NCBI GenBank assembly: GCA_022843745.1
Contig: JALHNB010000023.1
Location: 1-64,000, forward strand
DNA: 64,000 nt
Reading direction: 5' to 3'
Origin: Anaerolineae bacterium
Lineage (GTDB): Bacteria; Chloroflexota; Anaerolineae; Aggregatilineales; Phototrophicaceae
The position numbers and the translations under genes are program-made. The notes beneath the pieces are model-generated. The model did no database searches. It saw only the letters and a program-made list of their open reading frames with translations, and was not told the DNA's origin. Every line of letters starts with the position of its first letter. Positions within the stretch are counted from its first letter, which is position 1. This document shows, in pieces, positions 34,625 through 44,900 of the stretch.

Positions 34625-34798
34625 TTAGACGGCGCTCGTAGCGACAGTTTCTTTATTGGTCATCACTGGCTCATCGGTGTGAGCAGCTTCGGTGTTCAGG
34701 GTTGGGCGCGATTGCAGGCTGACTTCGCCGTTCGAATTGCGAAAACCTTCAAGGCGATACCGCTGTGAGTTCAAACGCCAGTGTCTTGAGATCTGCAT
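34625..34798 (-). CDS. 57-residue protein resembling the N-terminal (zinc-ribbon) half of DUF35 proteins, without cysteines
   Basis: A short gene with a strong ribosome site: AGGAG nine bases before the ATG at 34798; the stop TAA is at 34625-34627. It begins MQISRHWRLNSQRYRLEG, the same kind of opening as DUF35 N-termini (HWR, then QRYRLxG before the zinc ribbon), and continues FRNSNGEVSLQSRP. The positions where CxxC pairs would sit hold other residues, so zinc binding is unlikely. The last 25 residues are polar and probably disordered. It is followed after 20 bp by the OB-fold gene in another frame. The pairing suggests gene fission with loss of the metal site. Confidence 0.7.
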   Translation of the reverse strand: MQISRHWRLNSQRYRLEGFRNSNGEVSLQSRPTLNTEAAHTDEPVMTNKETVATSAV

Positions 34799-34869
34799 TG
34801 TAGTAAACTCCTACTTCGTCAATTACATGTGCATTTTTGCACGAACTAGGATTATTGTAGTCCCGAAAG

Positions 34870-34902
34870 GCTATCAAAACCTATCATATGGGTGTTGATA
34901 GC
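34870..34902. promoter_or_regulatory. Candidate operator: repeated CTATCA / TGATAG boxes upstream of the split DUF35 pair
   Basis: Plus-strand GCTATCAAAACCTATCATA (34870-34888) is followed by TTGATAGC (34895-34902), giving three half-sites: two direct and one inverted, with an 8-bp inverted pair GCTATCAA/TTGATAGC. A 19-bp match with 3 differences lies before the HMG-CoA reductase gene at 38527-38545. A TACAAT box near 34853-34858 (minus-strand reading) is a possible -10 element. I infer a shared regulator of mevalonate genes. Confidence 0.45.
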
Positions 34903-34964
34903 TCTCAAAGCCTCTCTGAAAATGGACTTTTCACACCATTTCTTTATTCTTTATTCATTTATTC

Positions 34965-36116
34965 TTAAGCTTTAAGAACATGTGTGATCGCCGTGCTGCC
35001 CAGCCCGCCGAGGTTCTGGATCATCGCGATTCGGGCATTGGCGACTTGATTCGCACCCGCTTCTCCGCGCAGTTGTAAACACGCTTCGACGGCTTGATAG
35101 ACTCCGGCAGCCCCCGCCGGATTGCCGCGACTTTTCAATCCGCCAAATGTGCTGATCGGCAAATCGCCTGCTAAACCAATCGCGTTGCTTTGCGCGAGTT
35201 TCCATCCCTCGCCGCGTTCGGCAAACCCAGTGGCTTCCAACGTGAGCGTGCTGAGGATCGTAAACGCATCGTGCAGTTCAAACAGATCAATATCGGATGG
35301 CTGAATCGCGGCCTGTTGATAGGCTTTATATGCCGAAAGATTCGCACCCTTGAGATACAGCAAATCGCTGCGGTCATGCAGCGCGAGGGTATCTGTCGCG
35401 GCAGAACTGGCGGCGATTCGAATCGGTTGCGGCACGAGGTCGCCCGCGCGTTCCGCCGTCGTGATGACCAGGGCAGCAGCGCCGTCAGCATCCGGGGCGC
35501 TGTCGAATAAATTCACAGGATCGGAAACCAGCGGTGCGCCCGCGAATCGTCCCGGCTTGATCGTATTGCGGAACATGGCGTATTCGCTGCGTCCACCGTT
35601 CGCATGGGCGTTGATGCTAAAGCCTTCGAAAACATCGAGGCCGACATGATATTCGTGCATATAGCGGCGCATCAACATCGCCGCCAGCGCCGTGATGGTC
35701 GCGCCCTGAGCCGCTTCGAAATCCGCATCAATGCTGACATTACGCGCCATGACCCGTGCGCCACCTACTGTGTCTGTCGATTTTTCGACACCAACCACGA
35801 GCGCAGTCTCTACTGAACCGGAAGCAACTGCCATATATGCAGTTCTTAAAGCCGCTGCGCCGGAGGCCTCTGCCGCTTCACAAGTATAAGCCTCGATGCC
35901 GGACAAGCCAGCATAATCTGCTACCAACGCGCCAAGATGAGTCTGGCTGCTGACCGATGCGCCGTAGGCATTACCCAGATACAGGGCATCGACTTGCGTC
36001 AAACCGGCATTTTTGAGCGCTTCATTAATCGCGTCGGCGGCTAACATGCGTAAACTGCTCCCCCAGTGTTCGCCAACCGGGGTGCGTCCTACGCCAATAA
36101 TTGCGACATCTCGCAT
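34965..36116 (-). CDS. Thiolase-like acetyl-CoA C-acetyltransferase (archaeal / SCP2-thiolase type)
   Basis: 383 residues. The ATG at 36116 has GGA about eight bases upstream, and only four bases separate it from the HMG-CoA synthase stop. The acyl-accepting Cys79 is in EAYTCEAAEASG; the catalytic His is in LFELHDAF near residue 275. The C-terminal glycine-rich loop is QNLGGLGSTAI, without the second cysteine of classical thiolases, as in SCP2-like and archaeal members. In archaea the enzyme forms acetoacetyl-CoA and passes it to HMG-CoA synthase in a complex with DUF35. The operon order supports that role here. Confidence 0.9.
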   Translation of the reverse strand: MRDVAIIGVGRTPVGEHWGSSLRMLAADAINEALKNAGLTQVDALYLGNAYGASVSSQTHLGALVADYAGLSGIEAYTCEAAEASGAAALRTAYMAVASGSVETALVVGVEKSTDTVGGARVMARNVSIDADFEAAQGATITALAAMLMRRYMHEYHVGLDVFEGFSINAHANGGRSEYAMFRNTIKPGRFAGAPLVSDPVNLFDSAPDADGAAALVITTAERAGDLVPQPIRIAASSAATDTLALHDRSDLLYLKGANLSAYKAYQQAAIQPSDIDLFELHDAFTILSTLTLEATGFAERGEGWKLAQSNAIGLAGDLPISTFGGLKSRGNPAGAAGVYQAVEACLQLRGEAGANQVANARIAMIQNLGGLGSTAITHVLKA

Positions 36117-36120
36117 AATT

Positions 36121-37206
<1,086 letters not shown>

Positions 37207-37210
37207 GGTC

Positions 37211-38503
37211 TTATTTTCCTCGTAATTCGTTCACAAGTGCTTTTGCGCGTTCCAGACGGATATTATCTTCCTCGATCATTGTCTGGACAATGCGTGGGAT
37301 GAGATCGCTACTGGCTCCGGCGGCAATCGCGATCTGGCGAGCGTGGAGGCTCATATGGCCGCGCTGGATGCCCTCGGTTGCCAGCGCACGTATCGCCGCG
37401 AGATTTTGCGCCAATCCGACACAGGCGACGATCTCCGCAAGCTGGTTCGCCGATTCAATGTTCAGAATTTTGAGCGCGATTGGGGCAGTGGGATGGACAC
37501 GGGTCGCGCCGCCGACAATGCCAACCGCTAATGGCAGTTCAATTGAGCCGTGCAAATCGCCGTTTTCATCCTGCCACCACTTGGTCAGGCTGGTGTAAGA
37601 GCCGCCGCGTGCAGCATAGGCGTGTGCGCCAGCTTCAATCGCCCGCCAATCATTGCCCGTCGCGATAATCACCGCGTCGATGCCGTTCATGATTCCCTTA
37701 TTATGGGTAGCCGCGCGGTACGGATCAACCTCCGCGAAAACACCCGCCTCGACAATCGCCCGTGCCACATCGACACCTTTGAGACTATCGGTTTCGAGTT
37801 CGGCGGCTGGAATGATGCCTTCTGCACGGGCTTTGCGCTGGTCGGTGAGGTTGCTCAGGATGCGCAGATTGACACGCCCACCCGTGATCGCTTCGATGTG
37901 CGGCGCAAGATGCTCGACAGCCGTGTTGATGGCGTTAGCGCCCATCGCATCGCGGCAGTCGTAGAGCAGGTGGACAACCAGCATCGGGCCAATTGGCGTT
38001 TCCATAAATGGACGCACCTGAATATCACGTGCGCCGCCGCCGCGCTTGACGATGCTCCCGCCGACTTTATCGGCCTCGGTCATCAGCATTTTACGATTCG
38101 CCATCACCGCGCCTGCCGCCGCATACACATCCGGCAAATCCAGAACTTGAATCTGCCCGATCATAATGGGCGCATCACTGGTAGCTGTAAAACCGCCGCC
38201 CGCGCGGAACATTTTAGCGGCGTTACTGACAGCAGCGACAACTGACGGTTCTTCAACCACCATCGGCACGAGATAATCTTCGTTGTTGACCAGAAAATTG
38301 GTGGCGACCCCCAACGGCAGCGCGTATACACCAATCGCATTTTCGATCATATTGTCGGCTTGCATGGCGTTGAGGCCGCTGATGCCAACCAGCGTGGTCT
38401 GCTCCTGCGGCGTGAGTTTCGCCCACTGCGCGACGACAGCCGCACGTTCAGCGAGGCTGCGCTTATAAAAACCGGGTATTCGTGAGGTGTGTTCTTTTGA
38501 CAT
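37211..38503 (-). CDS. mvaA: Hydroxymethylglutaryl-CoA reductase, class II (bacterial) type
   Basis: 430 residues. The N-terminus [20 protein letters not shown] and [20 protein letters not shown] are typical of class II enzymes such as that of Pseudomonas mevalonii. The catalytic set is visible: Glu84 in [10 protein letters not shown], a Lys in [11 protein letters not shown], an Asp in [16 protein letters not shown], and His in [11 protein letters not shown]. Class II enzymes often prefer NAD(H). It reduces HMG-CoA to mevalonate for isoprenoid synthesis and is the first gene of the operon. The pairing of a bacterial-type reductase with archaeal-like synthase and thiolase is mosaic. Confidence 0.95.
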   Translation of the reverse strand: MSKEHTSRIPGFYKRSLAERAAVVAQWAKLTPQEQTTLVGISGLNAMQADNMIENAIGVYALPLGVATNFLVNNEDYLVPMVVEEPSVVAAVSNAAKMFRAGGGFTATSDAPIMIGQIQVLDLPDVYAAAGAVMANRKMLMTEADKVGGSIVKRGGGARDIQVRPFMETPIGPMLVVHLLYDCRDAMGANAINTAVEHLAPHIEAITGGRVNLRILSNLTDQRKARAEGIIPAAELETDSLKGVDVARAIVEAGVFAEVDPYRAATHNKGIMNGIDAVIIATGNDWRAIEAGAHAYAARGGSYTSLTKWWQDENGDLHGSIELPLAVGIVGGATRVHPTAPIALKILNIESANQLAEIVACVGLAQNLAAIRALATEGIQRGHMSLHARQIAIAAGASSDLIPRIVQTMIEEDNIRLERAKALVNELRGK

Positions 38504-38526
38504 GCAGCCTAGTTTACCAGCCGGAA

Positions 38527-38545
38527 GCTTTCAAAATCTATCAAA
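38527..38545. promoter_or_regulatory. Candidate operator upstream of HMG-CoA reductase gene
   Basis: Plus-strand GCTTTCAAAATCTATCAAA matches the site at 34870-34888 at 16 of 19 positions. It lies 24 bp before the reductase start codon. On the transcribed strand it gives TTTGATAG and TTTGAAAG in tandem. No other gene in the window shows the motif, as far as I could find by eye. Confidence 0.45.
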
Positions 38546-38587
38546 TTGGTGAAAAATGGCACAAAAGGAGATGAGCAGATGCTTAAA

Positions 38588-39226
38588 TCAGTGAATTTCG
38601 TCCGGGGCATAGAGCGCAATTATTTCCCATAATAATATCGGACTTTGATAATGTACGATTTCCCATTCTCCTGCCGATAGACTATCCAAGTTGCCTGTCC
38701 ACGCAATCTCATCGTTGATGCGTACTGTCATAGTACCATCTGCCTGAACATCCAGATAAAGCTTGTTGTCGCTATCTCGCCGAATATGCGGAAATTCAGC
38801 CCACTGAGGTTTTTCGTCTATAGTTACTGAGAGATAACCTTCGCGGCTGATGAGGATCGACCATAAATTTTGTAACCTGACTCCCCAGGCTGAGGCGGCG
38901 AGTCCTTCATTATCTCCCGTCAATTCCAGCGTAAAGGGTGGCGAGGGGAGGGCAACGGGCGCGGAAAAGAAGTCGAATTCATCGCTTGCTTGTGCCAATG
39001 ACCAATCGTCTACTGAATTGACCTGCCAGCGAAGTGTTCCCGCACGCGGGGGATTCGCAACGCCAAACGATAGCAAGATGATGAGGATTGCGCCACCGAG
39101 GATTACGACAAAAGTCATCAGCAGTGCGAAAAGCCACATTATTGGGGGGACGATTTCAATTGACAGGTTTTCAGGCGGCTTGTATGCTTTTGAGATGAGC
39201 GATTTTCGCGTGTTTCGACTTGTCAA
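38588..39226 (-). CDS. Membrane-anchored protein with extracellular beta-sandwich-like domain
   Basis: 212 residues from a TTG at 39226; an excellent AGGAGG site lies seven bases upstream. One membrane helix covers about residues 29-54 (IMWLFALLMTFVVILGGAIL). The outside part (about 60-212) is beta-rich with APVALPSPPFTLELTG and RINDEIAWTGNLDSL, resembling concanavalin-like (LamG/DUF1080) folds. No family is certain. The start region overlaps that of the divergent deacetylase by 32 bp, an unusual head-to-head arrangement. Confidence 0.7.
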   Translation of the reverse strand: MTSRNTRKSLISKAYKPPENLSIEIVPPIMWLFALLMTFVVILGGAILIILLSFGVANPPRAGTLRWQVNSVDDWSLAQASDEFDFFSAPVALPSPPFTLELTGDNEGLAASAWGVRLQNLWSILISREGYLSVTIDEKPQWAEFPHIRRDSDNKLYLDVQADGTMTVRINDEIAWTGNLDSLSAGEWEIVHYQSPILLWEIIALYAPDEIH

Positions 39227-40025
39227 ATCTTACCTCCTCATCGTTCTATGGTGTGGTCTGATTATCGCCGCCATTATGAGAGTGCAGCATGTATTGGCTG
39301 ATTCTGCTGTAGCTGGGGATGGTACGCTGCGCCGCATCCACGTGCCTATCCTGATGTATCATTATGTCAGCCTGCTCCCCGAAGATGCCGATGATATTCG
39401 GCGCGACCTGACGATTGAGCCGGATATTTTCCGCGCCCACATGCAATATCTGCGCGATGAAGGCTATCATACCATCTCGCTCTACCAGCTTCATGATGCG
39501 CTGATGTTTGGGACACCACTGCCACCCAAGCCGATTATCGTGACATTTGATGACGGTCATATCGATCATTATGTATCCGTGTTACCGATATTGCAGGAAA
39601 TGGGTTTTGTCGGTACATTCTTCATTATTACGGGACGGGCGGATACGCATGATCCGGCCCATGTCAACTGGATACAGATCAAGGCGATGGCCGATGCGGG
39701 TATGAGCATGGAGTCGCATACCAAATCGCATCTGGATTTGCGTGGGCGTGATCGTGACTTTCTGGTTTATGAACTGCTTGGAAGCTTTGAAAGTTTATCG
39801 GCGCATATCGGGCGCGAGTCGCGCATGTTTTGTTATCCGGGCGGACGTTACGATGATGCAGCACTGGATGTCGCGCGGGAAATGGACATCTGGCGAGCCG
39901 TGACTACTCAACCTGGCATGGATCACACGACGGATAACCGCCTCGAACTCCCGCGTGTGCGGGTGAGCGGTGGCACAGGCCCAGGTGGATTGGAGTATCT
40001 GCTGGGGGGCGATTGGCTGCAATAG
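39195..40025 (+). CDS. Polysaccharide deacetylase (NodB/CE4 family)
   Basis: 276 residues from the ATG at 39195. An N-terminal signal anchor (SYLLIVLWCGLIIAAIMRVQ) exports it; starting at the later ATG (39276) would lose the anchor. The catalytic core has all usual motifs: IVTFDDGHIDHY (Asp-Asp), MESHTKSHLDL (metal His-x3-His), FCYPGGRYDD (Arg), and LELPRVRV. VPILMYHYVS is the common entry motif. It removes acetyl groups from a cell-surface polymer or peptidoglycan. The ribosome site is weak (GGCGG). The first codons overlap the divergent anchored gene. Confidence 0.92.
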   Translation: MSDFRVFRLVKSYLLIVLWCGLIIAAIMRVQHVLADSAVAGDGTLRRIHVPILMYHYVSLLPEDADDIRRDLTIEPDIFRAHMQYLRDEGYHTISLYQLHDALMFGTPLPPKPIIVTFDDGHIDHYVSVLPILQEMGFVGTFFIITGRADTHDPAHVNWIQIKAMADAGMSMESHTKSHLDLRGRDRDFLVYELLGSFESLSAHIGRESRMFCYPGGRYDDAALDVAREMDIWRAVTTQPGMDHTTDNRLELPRVRVSGGTGPGGLEYLLGGDWLQ

Positions 40026-40046
40026 AAACTGCCAGAAATCTGCAAG

Positions 40047-40074
40047 AAACCCGCCGGGATGTTCCAGCGGGTTT
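40047..40074. terminator. Hairpin between convergent genes, probable weak terminator
   Basis: Arms AAACCCGC (40047-40054) and GCGGGTTT (40067-40074) pair over 8 bp with a 12-base loop. The T-tract is short on both strands. It lies between the deacetylase stop at 40025 and the stop of the small membrane protein at 40089. Confidence 0.6.
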
Positions 40075-40088
40075 GGGAAGAGTCGTCA

Positions 40089-40352
40089 TTAATCGGGTAG
40101 AATTTTTGTGCCGAGAAAATAATCCAGCCAGATCAGGTAAACCAACGCCAGTGGGCCAGCGGTCGTGATGAAGTAAATGATACCGTAGCGTTCAATGGAA
40201 ACGGGAACGGATTGAACCGGAGTGATAATGGGGGGGAGTGAAAGCGATGGAAGTATCCCGAATCCGACAGTAATAATCAACAAAGCCGTCACAAAGCCCA
40301 GACCCAGCGAAACAACCCAAACAATAATTCTGCGTATAGTAAGCGAGGACAT
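40089..40352 (-). CDS. Small two-helix membrane protein, unknown
   Basis: 87 residues; AGGAG lies a few bases upstream of the ATG at 40352. Two membrane helices are visible at about residues 9-32 (IIVWVVSLGLGFVTALLIIT) and 56-80 (GIIYFITTAGPLALVYLIWL), with a Pro-rich extracellular loop between. No conserved family known to me. It lies alone between the deacetylase (convergent) and the oxoamine synthase (divergent). Confidence 0.7.
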   Translation of the reverse strand: MSSLTIRRIIVWVVSLGLGFVTALLIITVGFGILPSLSLPPIITPVQSVPVSIERYGIIYFITTAGPLALVYLIWLDYFLGTKILPD

Positions 40353-40521
40353 ACCATCTCCTATTGATGAGCGTTTTGGTAATTGGGCGTATTTTAACCT
40401 GACTAGAGGTTAACTTGCAAGTAACGTTTTTCACAAGGCATTGTTGAACGTTCAAAAAGTTGTTAAACTTGTGAAACTTGAGTCCGTTTAGGATAAAGTG
40501 AGATTGAAAGGGGGCCGTTCT

Positions 40522-41736
40522 GTGCCTGACTTATTTGATAAAGTTGGTGGTTACACTCAGGCTAAAGAAGCGATGGCGCTGGGAATTTATCCATACTTCC
40601 GTGCCTTGAGCGATTCCGAGGGCACAATCGCCCACTTTGAGGGCAAAGAAGTGGTCATGATTGGCTCCAACAATTACCTGGGATTGACGACTGATCTGCG
40701 TGTGCGTAAAGCCGCGATAGAGGCAGTAGAACGCTATGGAACCAGCGTGACAGGTTCTCGATTCTTAAATGGAACGTTGGAACTTCATCTCGAATTGGAT
40801 CGCCGCCTTGCGAAGTTTGTTGGCAAGGAAGCGGCGCTTGTGTTTCCAACCGGGTATCAGACGAACGTTGGCACAATCTCGGCACTGGTGCAAAAGGGCG
40901 ATTACGTCATCGTTGATAAGGACGATCATGCCAGCATCGTTGATGGCTGTTTCATGGCGAGGGGCGAGATGAAGCGCTTCCGTCATAACGACATCAGCAG
41001 CCTGGACGATGTTTTGAGCAAGCTGCCCGCCGATGCCGGGAAACTGGTGGTCGTTGATGGCGTGTATAGCATGGGCGGCGATATCGCTCCGCTGCCAGAA
41101 ATCGTCGCTATCTGCAAAAAATACAACGCCCGCATCATGGTGGATGACGCACATGGTGTTGGCGTAACAGGCAATGGACGCGGCACAGCAGCGCACTTTG
41201 GCCTGACGGATGACGTTGATCTGATCATGGGTACGTTCAGCAAGAGCTTTGCGTCGATTGGCGGTTTTATCGCCGGAAGCGCAGATGTCGTTCATTATAT
41301 TCAGCATCACGCGCGTTCGCTGATTTTCTCCGCAGCACTTCCCGCCGGGAATGTCGCGGCAGTCCTGGCAGCCCTGGATATTATCGAAACCGAGCCAGCC
41401 CATGTGGAGAGTCTTTGGGACAACGCCGAATATATGCGCAAGGGCTTCAAGGAACTCGGCTACGATACCGGTAAAAGTAACACACCGATTATCCCTGTTA
41501 TTATCCGTGACGATTATCGTACCGTGCTGGCGTGGCACGCGCTGATCGAAGAAGGCGTTTATACCAATCCGGTATTGCCGCCGGGAGTGCCGCCGAATAG
41601 CAGCCTGCTGCGAACCAGCTATATGGCGACGCACCAGAAAGAACATCTCGACAGAGCATTGCACGCCTTCAAGCTGGTCGGTGATCGGCTAGACCTGGTT
41701 CATATGCCTGCCAGCACTGTGCCAGAAACAGGTTAA
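40522..41736 (+). CDS. Alpha-oxoamine synthase (BioF / KBL / serine palmitoyltransferase family)
   Basis: 404 residues from the GTG at 40522, which has GGGGG seven bases upstream; a GTG at 40498 is an alternative. PLP fold-type I: GSNNYLGLTTDLRVRKA near residue 45, HASIVDGC near residue 135, DDAHGVGVTGNGRGTAAHFG near residue 210, and the Schiff-base Lys in MGTFSKSFASIGGFIAG. The N-terminal GIYPYFRALSDSEG with long pre-domain is more like serine-palmitoyltransferase-type or CqsA-like members than BioF. Family members condense an acyl-CoA with an amino acid (Ser, Gly or Ala). No biotin gene is nearby, so a lipid or ketosphingoid role is possible but unproven. Confidence 0.9.
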   Translation: MPDLFDKVGGYTQAKEAMALGIYPYFRALSDSEGTIAHFEGKEVVMIGSNNYLGLTTDLRVRKAAIEAVERYGTSVTGSRFLNGTLELHLELDRRLAKFVGKEAALVFPTGYQTNVGTISALVQKGDYVIVDKDDHASIVDGCFMARGEMKRFRHNDISSLDDVLSKLPADAGKLVVVDGVYSMGGDIAPLPEIVAICKKYNARIMVDDAHGVGVTGNGRGTAAHFGLTDDVDLIMGTFSKSFASIGGFIAGSADVVHYIQHHARSLIFSAALPAGNVAAVLAALDIIETEPAHVESLWDNAEYMRKGFKELGYDTGKSNTPIIPVIIRDDYRTVLAWHALIEEGVYTNPVLPPGVPPNSSLLRTSYMATHQKEHLDRALHAFKLVGDRLDLVHMPASTVPETG

Positions 41737-41766
41737 CGACGATAGACGTTTGAGGTGCTTTTAGCG

Positions 41767-41797
41767 ATCCCGAATCAACCCTGGTTCGGGATTTTTG
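41767..41797 (+). terminator. Intrinsic terminator after oxoamine synthase gene
   Basis: Arms ATCCCGAA (41767-41774) and TTCGGGAT (41785-41792) pair perfectly with a 10-base loop, followed by a TTTTTG tract. It lies 30 bp after the stop at 41736. Confidence 0.92.
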
Positions 41798-41968
41798 TTG
41801 CGATACCATCAGTCTTAATGAATCACATCTGGACATCAATTGCGCTTGTGAAATAGAATACATTTGAATACATTTCTTTACGTTTAAAATATTCTGAATT
41901 GCATCTCATTGAACCCCTGAACAACTCGTGCGTTTCTAGGGGCGTTTCATGTCAATAGGGGGAAATCT

Positions 41969-44900
41969 ATGAAGTCATTTTTTAGCTTGCTAACCAACCT
42001 GTCAGTCCGTTTCCGGGTGGTTACGCTGGCGTTGGCCATCGCGGTGATTGTGTTGGGCGTGGTTGCGATCACCCAACTGAAGCAAGAACTGCTGCCACCG
42101 ATTGAGTTTCCTCAGACCATCATCCTCGGTCAGGTTTCCGGTTTGACCAGCGAACAGGTCATGGAAGTGTTGACCAAGCCGCTTGAAACCGAACTTGATA
42201 AAATTGACGAACTGGTGAATATCCAGTCCACGACGACAGGCGCGTTCGGCAGCGTGATCCAGACCAGCAACGAATTTGGTCAGAATCAGGAACGACTGCG
42301 CCAGAGAATACAAGCCGCCATAGACACGGTTCCGCTGCCACTGCGACGCATTGCGCCCGCCGCCGACCAGGACGCGGAAGCCTTCGCGACAACACTGCTG
42401 GCAGATCTGACACCGGATGTGCTGATCTATCTGGCAGAGAGTGATCCCAACTTCCTGTTTCAATTATCACCCGATGTCTGGGCTATTTTTCCCGCTGATA
42501 CGACACGTGCCGTTCTCGCATATCTGGCAGCGCAAACCGAAGCTGGCGAAGCGGACAAAAGCGTTTTACGCCAATTGGTCGATCAGGAAATTGTTCCCCA
42601 ACTTGACGCGCTGGATTTAGTTGCCAATATCACCGTTGGTGGTGGGCAGGTGCTTCCCGGCGAAGAAAGTGCGCTGGCAATAAGCGATCCTGCGACTGAA
42701 AATGCGCAGCCGTCCAGCCTGCTCCTCAAACTCTCGCGGGAAGTGTGGACAGTTGTCGGTGGCGACCTGGACGCATTAGACGCGAATGCTGTCGAGGCGT
42801 TGACCAGCGTGGCCTTTGAAATTCCCGAAACCGCCCCTGCGCTCCCGGCAAGCTGGCAGATGGATCGTTTCACTGATGCGACAGATTTGGTCGAAATGCG
42901 AACACTCACGCGCACGACTGCTGGCGTGTTCAATGATTTCTACACATCGGGTCGTATTGTGGGCGCACTCGGTCAGACGAATGACCTGACTCCCGAAGTT
43001 GTCGAGCAAATGTTGGCGATAGATCCGACGATGGCAGGCTATTTCGAAGCCGAACAACTTGCCGCGATGTCGCCGGAAGTGTTTGCTGTCCTGCCAAGCG
43101 ACTTTGTTGCCAATCTTGACGGTTTTACCCGTGACGCACTGGCGGCGGCTGCCCTGGCGCAAACGATTACCGGTGAGCGTCTTGATCCTGCGCCAGTTGA
43201 GCTACCCGCCTCCTGGCGCATCTCGCCGCCGCAAATTATCAGCTTCAGTTTTGATGATTTGCCGCTGGCGACCTTTAGCGTTTTTGGTAATCTCAGTACC
43301 GAGCAAGCCGCGCCGCAAGAAGAAGCTGCTTCCGAAACGGTTGCGCAGGCTGAAGCAACCCTTGAAGCCACGCCCGAAGCTGAGACTCCTGTTCGCGAAA
43401 TACCCGAAGGCCCGCCGCTGCCGCTGACCTTTAACCTCCTGTTAGGCAGTTTTCTGGGTACAGAACTCAATACGGCAGATGACCTGATCGACATGCCTGT
43501 TTCTGGCGCGATTGGGGAGCAGTTGGGGGCAAGTACCCTGCGTGCCGCCGATTTCTTCAACTTCCTGATTTTGTTGAGCAACCCCGAGTCGTTACCAGCA
43601 GGGGCGCCGACTCTACCCATAGATGTTTCAACACTTATCAACGGTCTGAGTCCAGAAGCGATTGGCTTTATTGCCGATAACGACCCGACATTCATCCCGA
43701 ATCTGACTGCGGATGTTTACGAACGCTTCTCGGATGCGGTATTGCAACTGCCTCAGATGAATCCGCCGTTGGCTGATGTCTGGGACACGCTGGCGGGTCA
43801 GCCCCAGTTCACCGAGAACCCGCTAGACTCATCGAAAGATTTGCTCGATATTGGCGGTGGCAGCGCTTCAAGCGTACTCAATACGATTGACGAGACGGTG
43901 CCAGAAGATTTTTCGGGCTACGAAGTGCGCCTGTTCGACAGCCTCACGCCGGCTGTTGTACGCTATCTTGCGCTCAACGAGCCGGATTTCTACGCCAACC
44001 TGAATCCTGCTGTTCTGGAAAAACTCTCACCCCAGGTTCTGGTGCTGCTCTCGCCAGATTTCCTGGCTTCACTTGACCCCGCAGTCTCGGAAAAATTGAC
44101 AGCGATTGCAAACGGTGAGCAGGATTCCGCCGCGACTGTGCTGGAATCGCGTTATACCACCAACGCGCCGCCTGCTGATCCAAATGCGCCGGCGATCAAC
44201 CCGGATTGGGCAGTCATTGAACAATTTTTCAATATTGAACTGGATACGGTGGATGATTTCTTCCGTTTCCCCGAAGGCTTCCAGTTTAACGGTGCCAGCG
44301 GCCTTATGAATGGTCTGTTCGCGACCCCGCAAGGTGCATCCTTTGCCTCCGGCATGATCGGCGGCCTGAGTGCGGACGCGGTCAACTACATGCTTACCCG
44401 CGACCCGTCGGTCTTTAACGACCTGCAACCCGCGCCGCTGCAAGCTTTTGCGCCTGAAATTCTGGCTTTGCTGCCGCAGGAATTGCAGGATCGCGCAAAA
44501 TCGGGTGGCGAACCCTTCAAACCAACCGATGCAGTCACACGCACCAACGGCGCATCGAGTTTACTCATTACCGTTTATAAATCGAGAGAGGCGAATACCG
44601 TTGAGGCTTTCCACACGGTTGAAGCGGTCATCCACGCGATAGACGAAGCCAACGAAGACATTCAAGTGGATGTGGCTTTCGAGCAAGCCAGTTTTGTCGA
44701 AGAATCAATCAGCGGTGTGGCGCGAGAAGGTCTGCTCGGCGCGATTTTCGCCATCATCGTCATCCTGCTTTTCCTGAGTGATGGTGCCTGGAATCGTTCA
44801 CCTCGGCGTACTGTCGGTCTCATCATGGTCGCCATATTCACGATTGGGCTGATCCTGGTGGTCGTGGGCGGCTTGAACGCGGCGAACGGTGATGTGGGGC

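Noticed and set aside
34625-34798. DUF35 gene broken by a simple frameshift or sequencing error
   Set aside because: The two parts are in different frames but each has its own ribosome site and a 20-bp gap with a stop, so two genes fit better; sequence error is not fully excluded.
40765-41664. 299-codon open frame opposite the oxoamine synthase gene
   Set aside because: Antisense to a strongly conserved PLP enzyme; sequence is His- and Arg-rich with no known domain.
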